In this document: piece after piece, positions 1 to 9,172 of the stretch | Position numbering within the stretch: position 1 is the first letter of the stretch | Layout of the letters: each line of letters begins with the position of its first letter | NCBI RefSeq assembly: GCF_050589645.1 | Contig: NZ_JBNGOQ010000003.1 | Coordinates: forward strand, 868,001 to 932,000 | Length of the DNA: 64,000 nucleotides | From: JBNGOQ01 sp050589645 | Lineage (GTDB): Bacteria; Bacteroidota; Bacteroidia; Flavobacteriales; Flavobacteriaceae | Direction of reading: 5' to 3' | Position numbers and translations under genes: made by a program | Notes under the pieces: generated by a model | Database searches by the model: none | Seen by the model: only the letters and a program-made list of their open reading frames with translations | Told to the model about the DNA's origin: nothing

Positions 1-1256
1 AATAGCGATTCGTTCATTTCGTTGGCCGAACCTGCCATTTCACTTAGAATCAATACCCCGGTCTTATCGGTACGGGTAGCTACGTACTCCTTGGCGACCA
101 GGTTCATTCCGTCACGGATAGGGGTCAGCCAGGCAATATCGCAGGAAGTATATAGATCGATGAGATTTTCAAAGGGCATGGAGCGGTAAAAATACCAGAT
201 CGGGGTCCAGCTAACGGTTGCCAGCTCCCCATTGATGCGACCCACCAGTTCATCGATCTCCTTTTTGAGCAATTGGTATTGAGGCACGTTAGATCTAGAG
301 GGTACGGCCAGGATGATTAGACGTACCTTTTCCTTGTACTGCGGATATTTGTTGAGGAAATATTCAAAGGCGTTGAGGCGTTTGGCGATACCCTTACTGT
401 AATCCAATCGGTCTATGGAAAGCAGGAATTTGGCATCTGGGGTCGACTCTTTATGGGTATTTAGTCTACGCTGTAGTTCTGATTGTTGGGCGGCTGTCCG
501 TTTGGCGTGCTCCTTGGCAGCCTCGCTAAATTTTTTGTAATCGATGCCCATGGGAAACGAATCTACCTTAATGACCCTGTTGTCCAGATAAATATCGTTG
601 AAGCTCACTTCCAAGTCCAGGAGTCTGCGCACGGAGCTCAGAAAATGCCTTTCGTAATCATAGGTGTGAAAACCAATGAGGTCCGACCCCAGGAGCCCCT
701 GTAGCACTTCCTCCCGCCAAGGAAGGGTCCTAAAAATCTCATAAGAAGGGAAGGGGATATGTAAAAAGAAACCTATGGAGGTATTGGGGCGCTGTTTCTT
801 CACCATTTGCGGTACCAGCATCAATTGGTAATCATGGATCCATATGGTATCCTCTGCTCCCGCCTTTTCCAGAATGGTGTCGGCAAACTTTTGATTCACC
901 TCCTGGTAGGTTGTCCAGTTATCCAGCGTAAACTCCGAATATTCCAAAAAGTAATGGAAAAGCGGCCAGATGGTGCGGTTGCTGAAACCAAAATAGAATC
1001 CGTCTACTTCCTCGGAACTCAGTTTCACCTTGGCGCAGTCGTGCTGTTGCAGCGCCTTATCAATATCGGATTCAAGTTCTTGTGGGATTTCCTCTTCCGT
1101 GAGTCCGCTCCACCCGATCCAGAGGCTGTCGCCCCCAGAGTGTACGGACTTCATCCCAGTGGCCAATCCACCTACACTGGGCACCGCGGTAATGGAACCC
1201 TTGTGAATTTGCAATTGTACGGGTAGTCTATTTGAGATTATGATAGTTTTGCCCAT
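1..1256 (-). CDS. otsA: Trehalose-6-phosphate synthase (GT20), C-terminus cut by window edge
   Basis: Reading the minus strand from the ATG at 1256 gives a protein starting MGKTIIISNRLPVQ, the usual N-terminus of OtsA, which joins UDP-glucose to glucose-6-phosphate to make trehalose-6-phosphate in the cytosol. Family motifs visible are the HDYQL block, the FLHIPFPS block and RLDYSKG, which contacts the phosphate and nucleotide sugar. About 418 residues are inside the window; the rest lies beyond base 1, so I cannot tell whether a trehalose-phosphatase (OtsB) domain is fused, as is common in Bacteroidota. It is divergent from the GH15 gene with about 100 bases between them, suggesting shared control of trehalose metabolism. 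Confidence 0.93.
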   Translation of the reverse strand, partial: MGKTIIISNRLPVQLQIHKGSITAVPSVGGLATGMKSVHSGGDSLWIGWSGLTEEEIPQELESDIDKALQQHDCAKVKLSSEEVDGFYFGFSNRTIWPLFHYFLEYSEFTLDNWTTYQEVNQKFADTILEKAGAEDTIWIHDYQLMLVPQMVKKQRPNTSIGFFLHIPFPSYEIFRTLPWREEVLQGLLGSDLIGFHTYDYERHFLSSVRRLLDLEVSFNDIYLDNRVIKVDSFPMGIDYKKFSEAAKEHAKRTAAQQSELQRRLNTHKESTPDAKFLLSIDRLDYSKGIAKRLNAFEYFLNKYPQYKEKVRLIILAVPSRSNVPQYQLLKKEIDELVGRINGELATVSWTPIWYFYRSMPFENLIDLYTSCDIAWLTPIRDGMNLVAKEYVATRTDKTGVLILSEMAGSANEMNESL

Positions 1257-1359
1257 AAATTCACTGATTTTGGAGGGTGGCGATTGAAATTTTCCTAAAT
1301 TTCGACAAAAAGGACAGCAAAACCTATTAAACAAAAGCGTTTTTAAGATTATTTAAAAT

Positions 1360-3159
1360 ATGGACAATTTAAATTACGGAATCATCGGAAATTGTAGGAG
1401 TGCAGCATTGATTTCCGAAATGGGTTCCTTGGATTGGTGTTGCTTGCCCGAATTTGATTCCTCTTCTGTCTTTGCCAAAATACTGGATGAGAAAATAGGG
1501 GGGAGTTTTGAGATACAGGTGGGAGATGGCTATACGGTTAAACAACGCTATAAAAAACACACAGCAGTCCTTATTACCCGGTTTTCGGATGGGGAGAACA
1601 CCTTCGAACTACATGATTTTATGCCTAGGTACCACAAGGAAGGCGGTGGGTACAACGCCCCTCCGGAAATTGTGCGTTACGTGAAGCATATCAGCGGAAG
1701 GCCTGTTTTTAAGGCGCACTATGATCCCAAGCTGGAATACGCACTGGGGAAGACCGAAACCTTTGTTAAGCGAAATTTTGTGGTAAGCCTTACCCATGCG
1801 GAAAAATTCGATACAGTTTTTTTGTATACCTCGTTCAATAAAAATGCCGTGGTAGAAGGGCGGGATATAGAGCTTAAAAAGGACGGGTTTTTTCTGTTGG
1901 GCTACAATGAAAAAATATTTTTGCCCACCACCCGTAAAATGTATCTGGAATTGGAACGTACCAAAGTGTATTGGCTGAATTGGAGCAGTAAGACGCCCAA
2001 CTACAAAAAATATAACGCCCAGATCAGTAGAAGTGCCGTAACCTTAAAGCTATTGAGCTACAATAAGACGGGTGCCGTTCTGGCCGCGGCTACCACTTCC
2101 TTGCCCGAGACTATCGGAGAGGTGCGCAACTGGGACTATCGCTTTTGCTGGATACGCGATGCCTCCATGGTCATCAAGGTCATCTCCGAACTGGGACACA
2201 AAAATGTAGCCAAAAGGTATTTGCAATTTATCATCGATTTGATTCCCGACAAGGATGAGAAGCTCCAGATCATGTACGGCATCAACAAGGAGAAGACGCT
2301 GACCGAGGAAACCCTGGACCACCTTTCGGGTTATAAGGGCTCCAAACCGGTGCGGATCGGTAATGCCGCCTATCAACAACGGCAAAACGACATTTATGGC
2401 ATCCTAATGGACGTCATCTATGAGCAATTGGCAAAGTTTAGTACGGACGTTGAAAATGGGGAGGAACTTTGGGGCCTTACCAAGGGCATCGTATGGATCG
2501 TAGCCAAGCATTGGCAGGAGGCCGATAAGGGTATATGGGAATTTCGGGCCGAAGATCGGCATTTTACCTTTTCAAAAGTGCTCTGTTGGGTGGCCATTGA
2601 CCGGGCCGTAAAGATTGCAAGAATTTTCAGAAAGACCCGTAAGATCGAAAAATGGACCAAACTGGAACAGGAAATCAAGGAGGACATTCTTAAGCATTCT
2701 TGGAACACGGAGGTAAACGCCTTTACCCAGTCGTACGGTTCGGCACATTTGGACGCTTCGGTACTGTTAATGGAATCCTATGGTTTTATCCATGCCAAAG
2801 ACCCCAAGTTTGTAAGCACCGTACGGGCCATAGAGGACAACCTCTGCAATGATGGCCTATTGTACCGCTATAAAAATGAGGACGATTTTGGATTGCCCTC
2901 CTCTTCCTTTACCATTTGCACGTTCTGGTTCATCAACAGCCTCTTCAAGATCGGGGAGGAAGAAAAGGCCATGCGCCATTTTGATAAATTGTTGAGCTAT
3001 AGCAATCATTTGGGCCTTTTCAGTGAGGATATCGATTTTAAGACCAAACGTTTGCTCGGGAATTTTCCCCAGGCCTATTCACATCTTGCCTTAATCGAAT
3101 GCGCCCTCAATTTTTCGAGAAAAGAAAGCGAGGAGGTTATTATGGAGTCCATTCGCTAG
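1360..3159 (+). CDS. Glycoside hydrolase family 15 protein (glucoamylase or trehalase type)
   Basis: 599 residues with the two-part GH15 build: an N-terminal beta-sandwich (about 1-220, starting with the typical NYGIIGNCRSAALIS and GSLDWCCLP blocks) and an (alpha/alpha)6 barrel. The WDYRFCWIRDAS block (about residues 258-269) and the GIWEFR block (about 391-396, carrying the likely catalytic acid) are family signatures. Known members of this branch cleave alpha-linked glucose and some mycobacterial ones hydrolyse trehalose. Its position head-to-head with otsA makes trehalase the more attractive guess, but substrate cannot be read from sequence. No signal peptide, so cytosolic. Its last 20 bases overlap the convergent decarboxylase gene. 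Confidence 0.9.
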   Translation: MDNLNYGIIGNCRSAALISEMGSLDWCCLPEFDSSSVFAKILDEKIGGSFEIQVGDGYTVKQRYKKHTAVLITRFSDGENTFELHDFMPRYHKEGGGYNAPPEIVRYVKHISGRPVFKAHYDPKLEYALGKTETFVKRNFVVSLTHAEKFDTVFLYTSFNKNAVVEGRDIELKKDGFFLLGYNEKIFLPTTRKMYLELERTKVYWLNWSSKTPNYKKYNAQISRSAVTLKLLSYNKTGAVLAAATTSLPETIGEVRNWDYRFCWIRDASMVIKVISELGHKNVAKRYLQFIIDLIPDKDEKLQIMYGINKEKTLTEETLDHLSGYKGSKPVRIGNAAYQQRQNDIYGILMDVIYEQLAKFSTDVENGEELWGLTKGIVWIVAKHWQEADKGIWEFRAEDRHFTFSKVLCWVAIDRAVKIARIFRKTRKIEKWTKLEQEIKEDILKHSWNTEVNAFTQSYGSAHLDASVLLMESYGFIHAKDPKFVSTVRAIEDNLCNDGLLYRYKNEDDFGLPSSSFTICTFWFINSLFKIGEEEKAMRHFDKLLSYSNHLGLFSEDIDFKTKRLLGNFPQAYSHLALIECALNFSRKESEEVIMESIR

Positions 3160-4570
3160 CCTTCTCCTTTATTTTGGACAACAATTGTTGAAGATGGGTG
3201 GTCGTGGTAAAGGGATTCATGAGCGTTACCCTCAGGTAGTGCCTTTGCCTTAGTTTGGTCTGCACAATGTAGAATTCCCCCTCTTCCAAAAGGGCTTGCC
3301 GAACGGCCTCATTGCACCGATCCAAGGTAGTATTGTCCTTACCAGGTTCGATATAGCGAAAACATACGATATTGGACATAGGGTTTACCGCCAGCTCAAA
3401 CTGGGCATCCTCATTGATGAGCCCTCCAAACTGGTGCCCTAGATCATATAGGGTGGTCACGTAGGCATCAAAGAGTTCTTCACCATAGCTTTTGAGCAAC
3501 AGGTACCAGTTCATGGACATCATGGTCTTGGTGCACTCAAAGGTACGTTTGCCCGAATTGAACCAGTCCTGTTGTGTTTGCCCCAGTAGATAATCGGCTT
3601 TTTGGCTAAAGGTGGCATAGGAGTTTACACCCTCCTTGAACAGGAGGGCGGTGGTAATCATGGGCATCATCATCATTTTGTGGCCGTCTATGACGATGGA
3701 ATCCCCCATTTCGACACCTTTTAGGGTATGACGGTATTTTGGTGAAAAAATGGCGGCCCCACCGTGAGCTCCATCCACATGGAACCAGAGCTTATGCTTT
3801 TTACTAAAATTCCCGAGCACTTCCAAATCGTCGTGGATACCGGTTGCTGTACTTGGGGCACTGCCCACGACGGCGAATACTTCAATACCATTTTTGCTTG
3901 CACGTTCGTAGTAGGTTTCCAGTAAGGTGGTATCCATTTTGAAATCTTCCGTAGTCGGAATTTTGATGACCCCTTGTTCTCCAAGTCCCATAATCTTGGC
4001 TGCCCGGTCCACACAGTAGTGGGCCTCCTCGCTGACCATGATACCCAAGGCTTTGCCGTTGCCTTTGTTCCACACATCATAGGAGGCGGTTGCCCGGCGC
4101 GCGGCAAGCAAGGCTGTGAGATTGGCCAAGGTGCCACCAGAGGTTAGAAACCCGTTGGCATTAGGCCCGTAGCCCACTTTTTCGCACAGAAAGCCGGTGA
4201 CGGCTTCCTCGATCATGGTAGGGGCCATTCCCATTTCGTAAACGGCCATCCCATTGTTGAATAGCGCGCTCACCATACTCGATAAGGCGGTAAGGGGTGC
4301 GGTTGGACTTGCCTGATGTCCCATATACCTGGGATGGTGCAGATGGATCGTATGTTTCAATACTTCTGGGAAGAACTGTTCCGCGTCCCCATTTTTTAGA
4401 AAATCCTTCCAAAAGATTTGTTCCTTTTCGGGCGGATTCCACTCGATGACCTTTTCCGATTTTTCATGGAGGGTCCGATCCAAATGATCGGCCAGTTCAT
4501 CTATTAGCTTATGTCCTCTTTTTCTGAAATCTCCTGGAGAATATGCTTTTTCTAGAATAGTGTATTTCAT
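3140..4570 (-). CDS. Pyridoxal-phosphate-dependent decarboxylase (group II, aromatic/diaminobutyrate type)
   Basis: 476 residues from the ATG at 4570 (MKYTILEKAYSP); a start nine codons further upstream is open but gives an unconserved-looking extension. Group II decarboxylase features: the substrate-loop region LHHPRYMGHQASP, the cofactor-side block FLTSGGTLANLTAL, the HVDGAHGG aspartate motif and the IDGHK lysine that would form the Schiff base (about residue 298). The family removes the carboxyl group from amino acids such as glutamate, diaminobutyrate or aromatic acids; the substrate is not determined here. The run of four methionines directly after the active-site lysine replaces the more usual HKWL. 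Monocistronic; it converges with the GH15 gene. Confidence 0.88.
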   Translation of the reverse strand: MKYTILEKAYSPGDFRKRGHKLIDELADHLDRTLHEKSEKVIEWNPPEKEQIFWKDFLKNGDAEQFFPEVLKHTIHLHHPRYMGHQASPTAPLTALSSMVSALFNNGMAVYEMGMAPTMIEEAVTGFLCEKVGYGPNANGFLTSGGTLANLTALLAARRATASYDVWNKGNGKALGIMVSEEAHYCVDRAAKIMGLGEQGVIKIPTTEDFKMDTTLLETYYERASKNGIEVFAVVGSAPSTATGIHDDLEVLGNFSKKHKLWFHVDGAHGGAAIFSPKYRHTLKGVEMGDSIVIDGHKMMMMPMITTALLFKEGVNSYATFSQKADYLLGQTQQDWFNSGKRTFECTKTMMSMNWYLLLKSYGEELFDAYVTTLYDLGHQFGGLINEDAQFELAVNPMSNIVCFRYIEPGKDNTTLDRCNEAVRQALLEEGEFYIVQTKLRQRHYLRVTLMNPFTTTTHLQQLLSKIKEKASEWTP

Positions 4571-4664
4571 ATAATATACTACAGCTTTTGACGACAAAAA
4601 TTAGCGGAATCGAAATTAAAGCACCATTTTTGACAAAAATTAAAACTTGAACCAAACTTATAAA

Positions 4665-5933
4665 ATGAAAAACTGTTTTGCACTATTTATTTGCTTGTTA
4701 ACATTTCATGGCCTAATTGCCCAAATTACATTTGAGCCTGGCTATTTTATTGACAATGACGACAACAAAATTGAATGTCTTATCCAAAATGAAAGATGGC
4801 TTTTCTCCCCTGAAATTGTATCCTACCGTTTAAACGGAAGCACAGACATACGGTCTTTTAGTGTAGGCGACTGCAAGGAGTTCAAAATTGCTGGCCAAGG
4901 GGCTTACAAACGAGTAAGTGCAGGTTTTCCCATTACCCAGTCCACATTAAAGAAGAAAGAAAAAAACCCCGAACCCGAATTGGTCAGGAAAACCGTTTTC
5001 GTCCAAAACATCATAGAAGGCAAGGCGTCATTTTACTGGTATGTGGGAGATATTGATATTGTTTATCTGTTTAGCAAGGAAGACGGGCCAATTGAAGTGC
5101 TCCTTTACAAAAAGTATGTTGGGGATGATCTGAAGGTGCGAGAAAACAACATATTTAAGAGACAACTACTTAAGGATTTTCCCTGTGATAATAGATTGGA
5201 TATCCAAAAAGTGAAATATTCCAGAAAATCCTTGATTAAATATTTCGAGGAAATCAACACCTGCCTAGGGGACAATAGCTTTGTTGTCTATGAAAGAACG
5301 GCAAAGCAAAAGGCAAATTTCCCTATAACACTTAAGGTTTGGGGAGGCGTACAGCAATACGGTTATGAAGTGGGCTTAACCAGTCGACCCGGCGAGGTTT
5401 ATGAATTCGAGAATGCTTCGGGTGCCAAATTTGGAGGTGAGGTGGAAGCGTTTTTCCCGTATTTCGGTTATAAAAAAGCTTCGGTGATTCTATCGGCACA
5501 ATACGGCTCATTTACCAGCGACTATTTGGTGCAACCGGATGATTTCATTTACAACCCATCGACCGAGCAGATTTTAACAGGGGATTTTTCGATTCTCGAA
5601 CTCATGCTCGGGGCAAGATATTACTTCGATATTACTGAAAAAAGCAATGTTTTCCTTGAGGCTGGATTTGTTACCAACTTGTATCCCAATTCGGTTCTCA
5701 ATAACAGGCGGACATTCCTTCTCATTGATCGTCCCACGGAAACCTCGGAGGTTTCTACCGCCCAGGATAATGACTCGGGGGCTTCGTTTGGATTGGGCTA
5801 TAGTTATAACCGGCGAGTTTATTTGCGTTTCAACTTTATAACCAACCAAAACATTATCGTTCCGGGTTTGAGCGTAATCAACAGGGATGAAGTCTCCCGC
5901 ATCGCACTTTCTCTGGGTTATGCTTTCTGGTAA
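4665..5933 (+). CDS. Secreted outer-membrane beta-barrel protein, unknown function
   Basis: 422 residues from ATG 4665, chosen because it begins a clean signal peptide (MKNCFALFICLLTFHGLIAQ); the frame also extends to a TTG 18 bases upstream. The first half begins with a GYFIDNDDNKIECLI segment seen in many Bacteroidota envelope proteins, and the second half (about 220-422) has alternating aromatic and hydrophobic strands ending in LSLGYAFW, a typical terminal strand of an outer-membrane barrel ending in an aromatic residue. No enzyme motif is visible. The gene is AT-richer than its neighbours at the 5' end. It stands alone and shares a bidirectional terminator hairpin with the next, convergent gene. 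Confidence 0.6.
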   Translation: MKNCFALFICLLTFHGLIAQITFEPGYFIDNDDNKIECLIQNERWLFSPEIVSYRLNGSTDIRSFSVGDCKEFKIAGQGAYKRVSAGFPITQSTLKKKEKNPEPELVRKTVFVQNIIEGKASFYWYVGDIDIVYLFSKEDGPIEVLLYKKYVGDDLKVRENNIFKRQLLKDFPCDNRLDIQKVKYSRKSLIKYFEEINTCLGDNSFVVYERTAKQKANFPITLKVWGGVQQYGYEVGLTSRPGEVYEFENASGAKFGGEVEAFFPYFGYKKASVILSAQYGSFTSDYLVQPDDFIYNPSTEQILTGDFSILELMLGARYYFDITEKSNVFLEAGFVTNLYPNSVLNNRRTFLLIDRPTETSEVSTAQDNDSGASFGLGYSYNRRVYLRFNFITNQNIIVPGLSVINRDEVSRIALSLGYAFW

Positions 5934-5963
5934 TGGGGCGTTGTTTGGGAATGCTACAATAAA

Positions 5964-5989
5964 AAACCGCTCCGATAATGGAGCGGTTT
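5964..5989. terminator. Bidirectional hairpin terminator between convergent genes
   Basis: Perfect 10-bp arms AAACCGCTCC (5964-5973) and GGAGCGGTTT (5980-5989) with a 6-base loop, preceded by a run of A on the plus strand that would be the U-tract for transcripts coming from the right. It lies between the barrel-protein stop (5933) and the acyl-CoA dehydrogenase stop (6023), so it can serve both. Confidence 0.75.
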
Positions 5990-6022
5990 AGCTTCTGTCT
6001 CAAAACAAAAGTTCAATTTGAA

Positions 6023-7834
6023 TTAGTCAAAGGTATAACCCTGATCTGCTGCTACTTTGTCCGCAATTAAAGTGCGCAAGGCTACAACATTGGGTTGATT
6101 GGTATATTTTGTAAAACGCTTTAGCCCCATGAGCATCATACGTTGTTCGTCGCCTTCGGCAAAGGAAACAATAGCTTCCTTTCCTTTTTGGATAATGATA
6201 TCCACGGCGTTGTACAGGTATAATTTAGACATGGCAATTTGGGCCTCTTGTGCCTCTTCGCCAAAACGTTTTGCATTTTTCTCGGTTCGCAACAAGGTTG
6301 ATTCGGCCATGTACACTTCGATAAGTATATCGGAGGCGGCCATCAACAGTTGTTGGTGCTTTTCCAATTCCGGTCCGAATTTTTGGACGGCACTTCCTGC
6401 TACCATTAAAAAGACCTTCTTTAAACGTGCCAGCAAATCTTTTTCCTCGGAGAACAGTTCTGAAAAGTCGGGCACATCAAAAGAAGGAATGCCCATCAGT
6501 TCCTCGCCCACCTGAGTGGCCGGTCCTAAAAGATCTACATGTCCTTTCATCGCCTTTTTGACCAACATGCCTACGGCCAACATTCTATTGATCTCATTGG
6601 TACCCTCATAGATACGGGCAATACGGGAATCGCGCCACGCGGATTCCATGGGGGTGTCTGCACTAAAGCCCATGCCTCCGAAAATCTGTATGCCCTCATC
6701 GGTGGTACTCTGGCAGTCCTCTGAAACCGCCACCTTAAGGATCGAGCACTCAATGGCGTATTCTTCTACACCTTTCAGCTCGGCCTCCTGGTGTGGGTTA
6801 CCTTGGGCCACCCGGAGGGTAATTCTGTCCTCAATGTTTTTTGCAGCCCTATAGCAGGCCGATTCGCCCGCATAGGCATTGGTGGCCATGGTGGCCACTT
6901 TGGATTTAATGGCGCCAAAATTGATAATGGGCGTTTTAAACTGTAGGCGTTCATTGGCATATTTAACCGCTTCCGTAATCACGCGGCGCTGTGCCTCCAA
7001 ACAGGCAGCTGCCAATTTGATCCGCCCCACGTTGAGGGCGTTCATGGCGATTTTGAATCCATTTCCACGCTCCGATAGCATGTTCTCCACGGGCACCTTG
7101 GTCTCGTTGAAGAATACCTGCCGGGTGGAGGAAGAATGGATTCCTAATTTTTTTTCTTCATCGCCCATGGTGATTCCATTTTCCGGGTCGTTTTCCACGA
7201 TAAAACCCGTAATGTTCTTGTCATCCTCTATACGCGCGAACACAATGAACATATTGCAAAAGCCCGCATTGGAAATCCACATCTTCTGACCGGTGATGGC
7301 GTAGAATTTTCCATCTTCCGAAAGTACGGCCTTGGTCTTGCCTGAGTTGGCGTCCGATCCGGCTCCGGGTTCGGTTAGGCAATACGCACCGAACCATTCG
7401 CCTGTGGCCAATTTAGGAACGTACTTTTTCTTTTGCTCTTCATTTCCATAGAGAATTATAGGCATGGTACCTATTCCGGTATGCGCTCCGAAAGCCGTAC
7501 TAAAGGAACCTGTGGCCCCCGAAATATAATCGCATACCAACATCGTGGATACAAAGCCCATGCCCAGACCGCCGTAGGCTTCTGGCACGGCAATGCCCAA
7601 AAGTCCCAGTTCGCCTGCGTGCCGCATGGTCTCTTCGGTATAAGCGTAGTCCTTGCTTTCAAAGCGTTCCCAGTGGCTCCACAATTCGCGATCCACAAAT
7701 TCCTTGGTGCTGTCGCGCATCATTTTTTGCTCTTCGGACAAATCCTCAAGGGTAAATACGTCTTCGCATTTGGTCTCCTTTACCAGAAACTGTCCACCTC
7801 TTAAAAGGTCCTTTTCTATAGTTTGCGTACTCAT
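6023..7834 (-). CDS. Acyl-CoA dehydrogenase, long form (603 residues)
   Basis: FAD enzyme of the first beta-oxidation step. Visible blocks are the substrate/FAD motif CLTEPGAGSDANSGKTKA, MWISNAGFCNMF, the C-terminal IQIFGGMGFSADTPMESAWRD and IYEGTNEINRM, whose glutamate (in YEGT) is the catalytic base of the family. At about 600 residues it is longer than short/medium-chain dehydrogenases (about 380) and carries a helical C-terminal extension (about 430-603) like the very-long-chain type, so long-chain substrates are inferred. It is the last gene of the marR-fadB-fadA-acd operon and ends 33 bases before a strong hairpin. Confidence 0.93.
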   Translation of the reverse strand: MSTQTIEKDLLRGGQFLVKETKCEDVFTLEDLSEEQKMMRDSTKEFVDRELWSHWERFESKDYAYTEETMRHAGELGLLGIAVPEAYGGLGMGFVSTMLVCDYISGATGSFSTAFGAHTGIGTMPIILYGNEEQKKKYVPKLATGEWFGAYCLTEPGAGSDANSGKTKAVLSEDGKFYAITGQKMWISNAGFCNMFIVFARIEDDKNITGFIVENDPENGITMGDEEKKLGIHSSSTRQVFFNETKVPVENMLSERGNGFKIAMNALNVGRIKLAAACLEAQRRVITEAVKYANERLQFKTPIINFGAIKSKVATMATNAYAGESACYRAAKNIEDRITLRVAQGNPHQEAELKGVEEYAIECSILKVAVSEDCQSTTDEGIQIFGGMGFSADTPMESAWRDSRIARIYEGTNEINRMLAVGMLVKKAMKGHVDLLGPATQVGEELMGIPSFDVPDFSELFSEEKDLLARLKKVFLMVAGSAVQKFGPELEKHQQLLMAASDILIEVYMAESTLLRTEKNAKRFGEEAQEAQIAMSKLYLYNAVDIIIQKGKEAIVSFAEGDEQRMMLMGLKRFTKYTNQPNVVALRTLIADKVAADQGYTFD

Positions 7835-7914
7835 GGTTCTAGTATTTAATATATTGTATTTGGGATAGCAGGGTCAAGAACGTCTTATTCCTCCCCGCAA
7901 TTATTTTCATTCTG

Positions 7915-9105
7915 TTAATTTAAAAATTCATAGATACCGGCGGCACCCTGTCCCGTACCCACGCACATGGTGACCATACCATATTTTCCTTGCATGTCAC
8001 GCTTGCGCATCTCATCGAACAGTTGAACCGATAGTTTGGCACCCGTACAACCCAGGGGATGTCCCAAGGAAATGGCACCCCCGTTTACGTTGATGATGTC
8101 ATTGTTAAGCCCCAATTCGCGGATGACCGCCAAGGATTGGGAGGCAAAAGCCTCGTTCAATTCGATCAACTCAATATCGTCCTGCTTTAGGCCAGCCTGT
8201 TTTAGTGCTTTAGGCACGGCCTTTACCGGACCAATACCCATAATACGGGGTTCTACTCCTGCCGCCGCATAGTTCACCAGACGGGCAATGGGTTCCAGGT
8301 TCAGTTCCTTGACCATTTCCTCGCTCATCACCATAACAAAGGCGGCACCATCGCTCATTTGGGAGGAGTTCCCCGCGGTTACGCTTCCACCGGCCGCGAA
8401 AACCGGCCGTAGTTTGGCCAGGGCTTCTTTGTTGGTGCCCTTACGTGGCCCTTCGTCCTTGGTTACCGTATAGGTCTTGGTGTCTCTTTTACCGGCTGCG
8501 TTTACGTAGGTCTGCTCCACTTCAATGGGCACGATCTGATCCTGAAAGCGATCTTCGGCCTGTGCTTTTAGGGCTTTCATATGGGAGTTGTATGCAAATT
8601 CATCCTGATCTTCCCTAGATACCTTAAATTCCTGGGCCACCGCCTCAGCGGTATTCCCCATGCCCCAATAATAATCCTCATGGCCGGCATTGACCAGGTC
8701 ATAGTTGAGCTCGGTCTTGTATCCGGTCATGGGAACGGCGCTCATGCTTTCGGCCCCTCCAGCAATAATACAATCGGCCATTCCGGCCTGGATTTTGGCC
8801 GTGGCAATACCGATGGTTTCAATGCCCGAGGAACAGAACCGATTTACGGTTACACCAGGGACATCCACGATGTCCAATCCCATTAGGGAAATGAGTCGGG
8901 CCATATTGAGTCCTTGGGACCCTTCGGGCATGGCATTGCCCACGATGACGTCGTCTATGCGTTTTTTATCCAACTGCGGCAGTTGTTTCATCATATGTTC
9001 TATGGTCTCAGCAGCCAGTTCATCCGTTCTTTTAAAGCGGAACACTCCCCTTGGCGCTTTGCCCACCGCGGTTCTATAGGCTTTTACTATATATGCTGTC
9101 TTCAT
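7915..9105 (-). CDS. Acetyl-CoA C-acyltransferase (3-ketoacyl-CoA thiolase, FadA type)
   Basis: 396 residues, usual thiolase length. It carries the three thiolase signatures: the nucleophile cysteine in VNRFCSSG (about residue 90), the histidine in SLGHPLGCTGAK and the second catalytic cysteine in MCVGTGQGAAG near the C-terminus. Performs thiolytic cleavage of 3-ketoacyl-CoA to acetyl-CoA. It sits between the multifunctional hydratase/dehydrogenase and the acyl-CoA dehydrogenase, all on the minus strand with gaps of 67 and 80 bases, so the operon encodes the whole spiral. No separate promoter of the TANNTTTG type was found in the gaps. Confidence 0.95.
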   Translation of the reverse strand: MKTAYIVKAYRTAVGKAPRGVFRFKRTDELAAETIEHMMKQLPQLDKKRIDDVIVGNAMPEGSQGLNMARLISLMGLDIVDVPGVTVNRFCSSGIETIGIATAKIQAGMADCIIAGGAESMSAVPMTGYKTELNYDLVNAGHEDYYWGMGNTAEAVAQEFKVSREDQDEFAYNSHMKALKAQAEDRFQDQIVPIEVEQTYVNAAGKRDTKTYTVTKDEGPRKGTNKEALAKLRPVFAAGGSVTAGNSSQMSDGAAFVMVMSEEMVKELNLEPIARLVNYAAAGVEPRIMGIGPVKAVPKALKQAGLKQDDIELIELNEAFASQSLAVIRELGLNNDIINVNGGAISLGHPLGCTGAKLSVQLFDEMRKRDMQGKYGMVTMCVGTGQGAAGIYEFLN

Positions 9106-9172
9106 TTTTTAAATCTTCTATTTTTTTGTGCCTCCTAATAAATCTGATTTCCTAAATGGGTTTGAATCCAAA

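Noticed and set aside
483..1226. Plus-strand open frames antisense to otsA
   Set aside because: They lie inside the clear OtsA coding sequence on the minus strand and have no domain or signal of their own.
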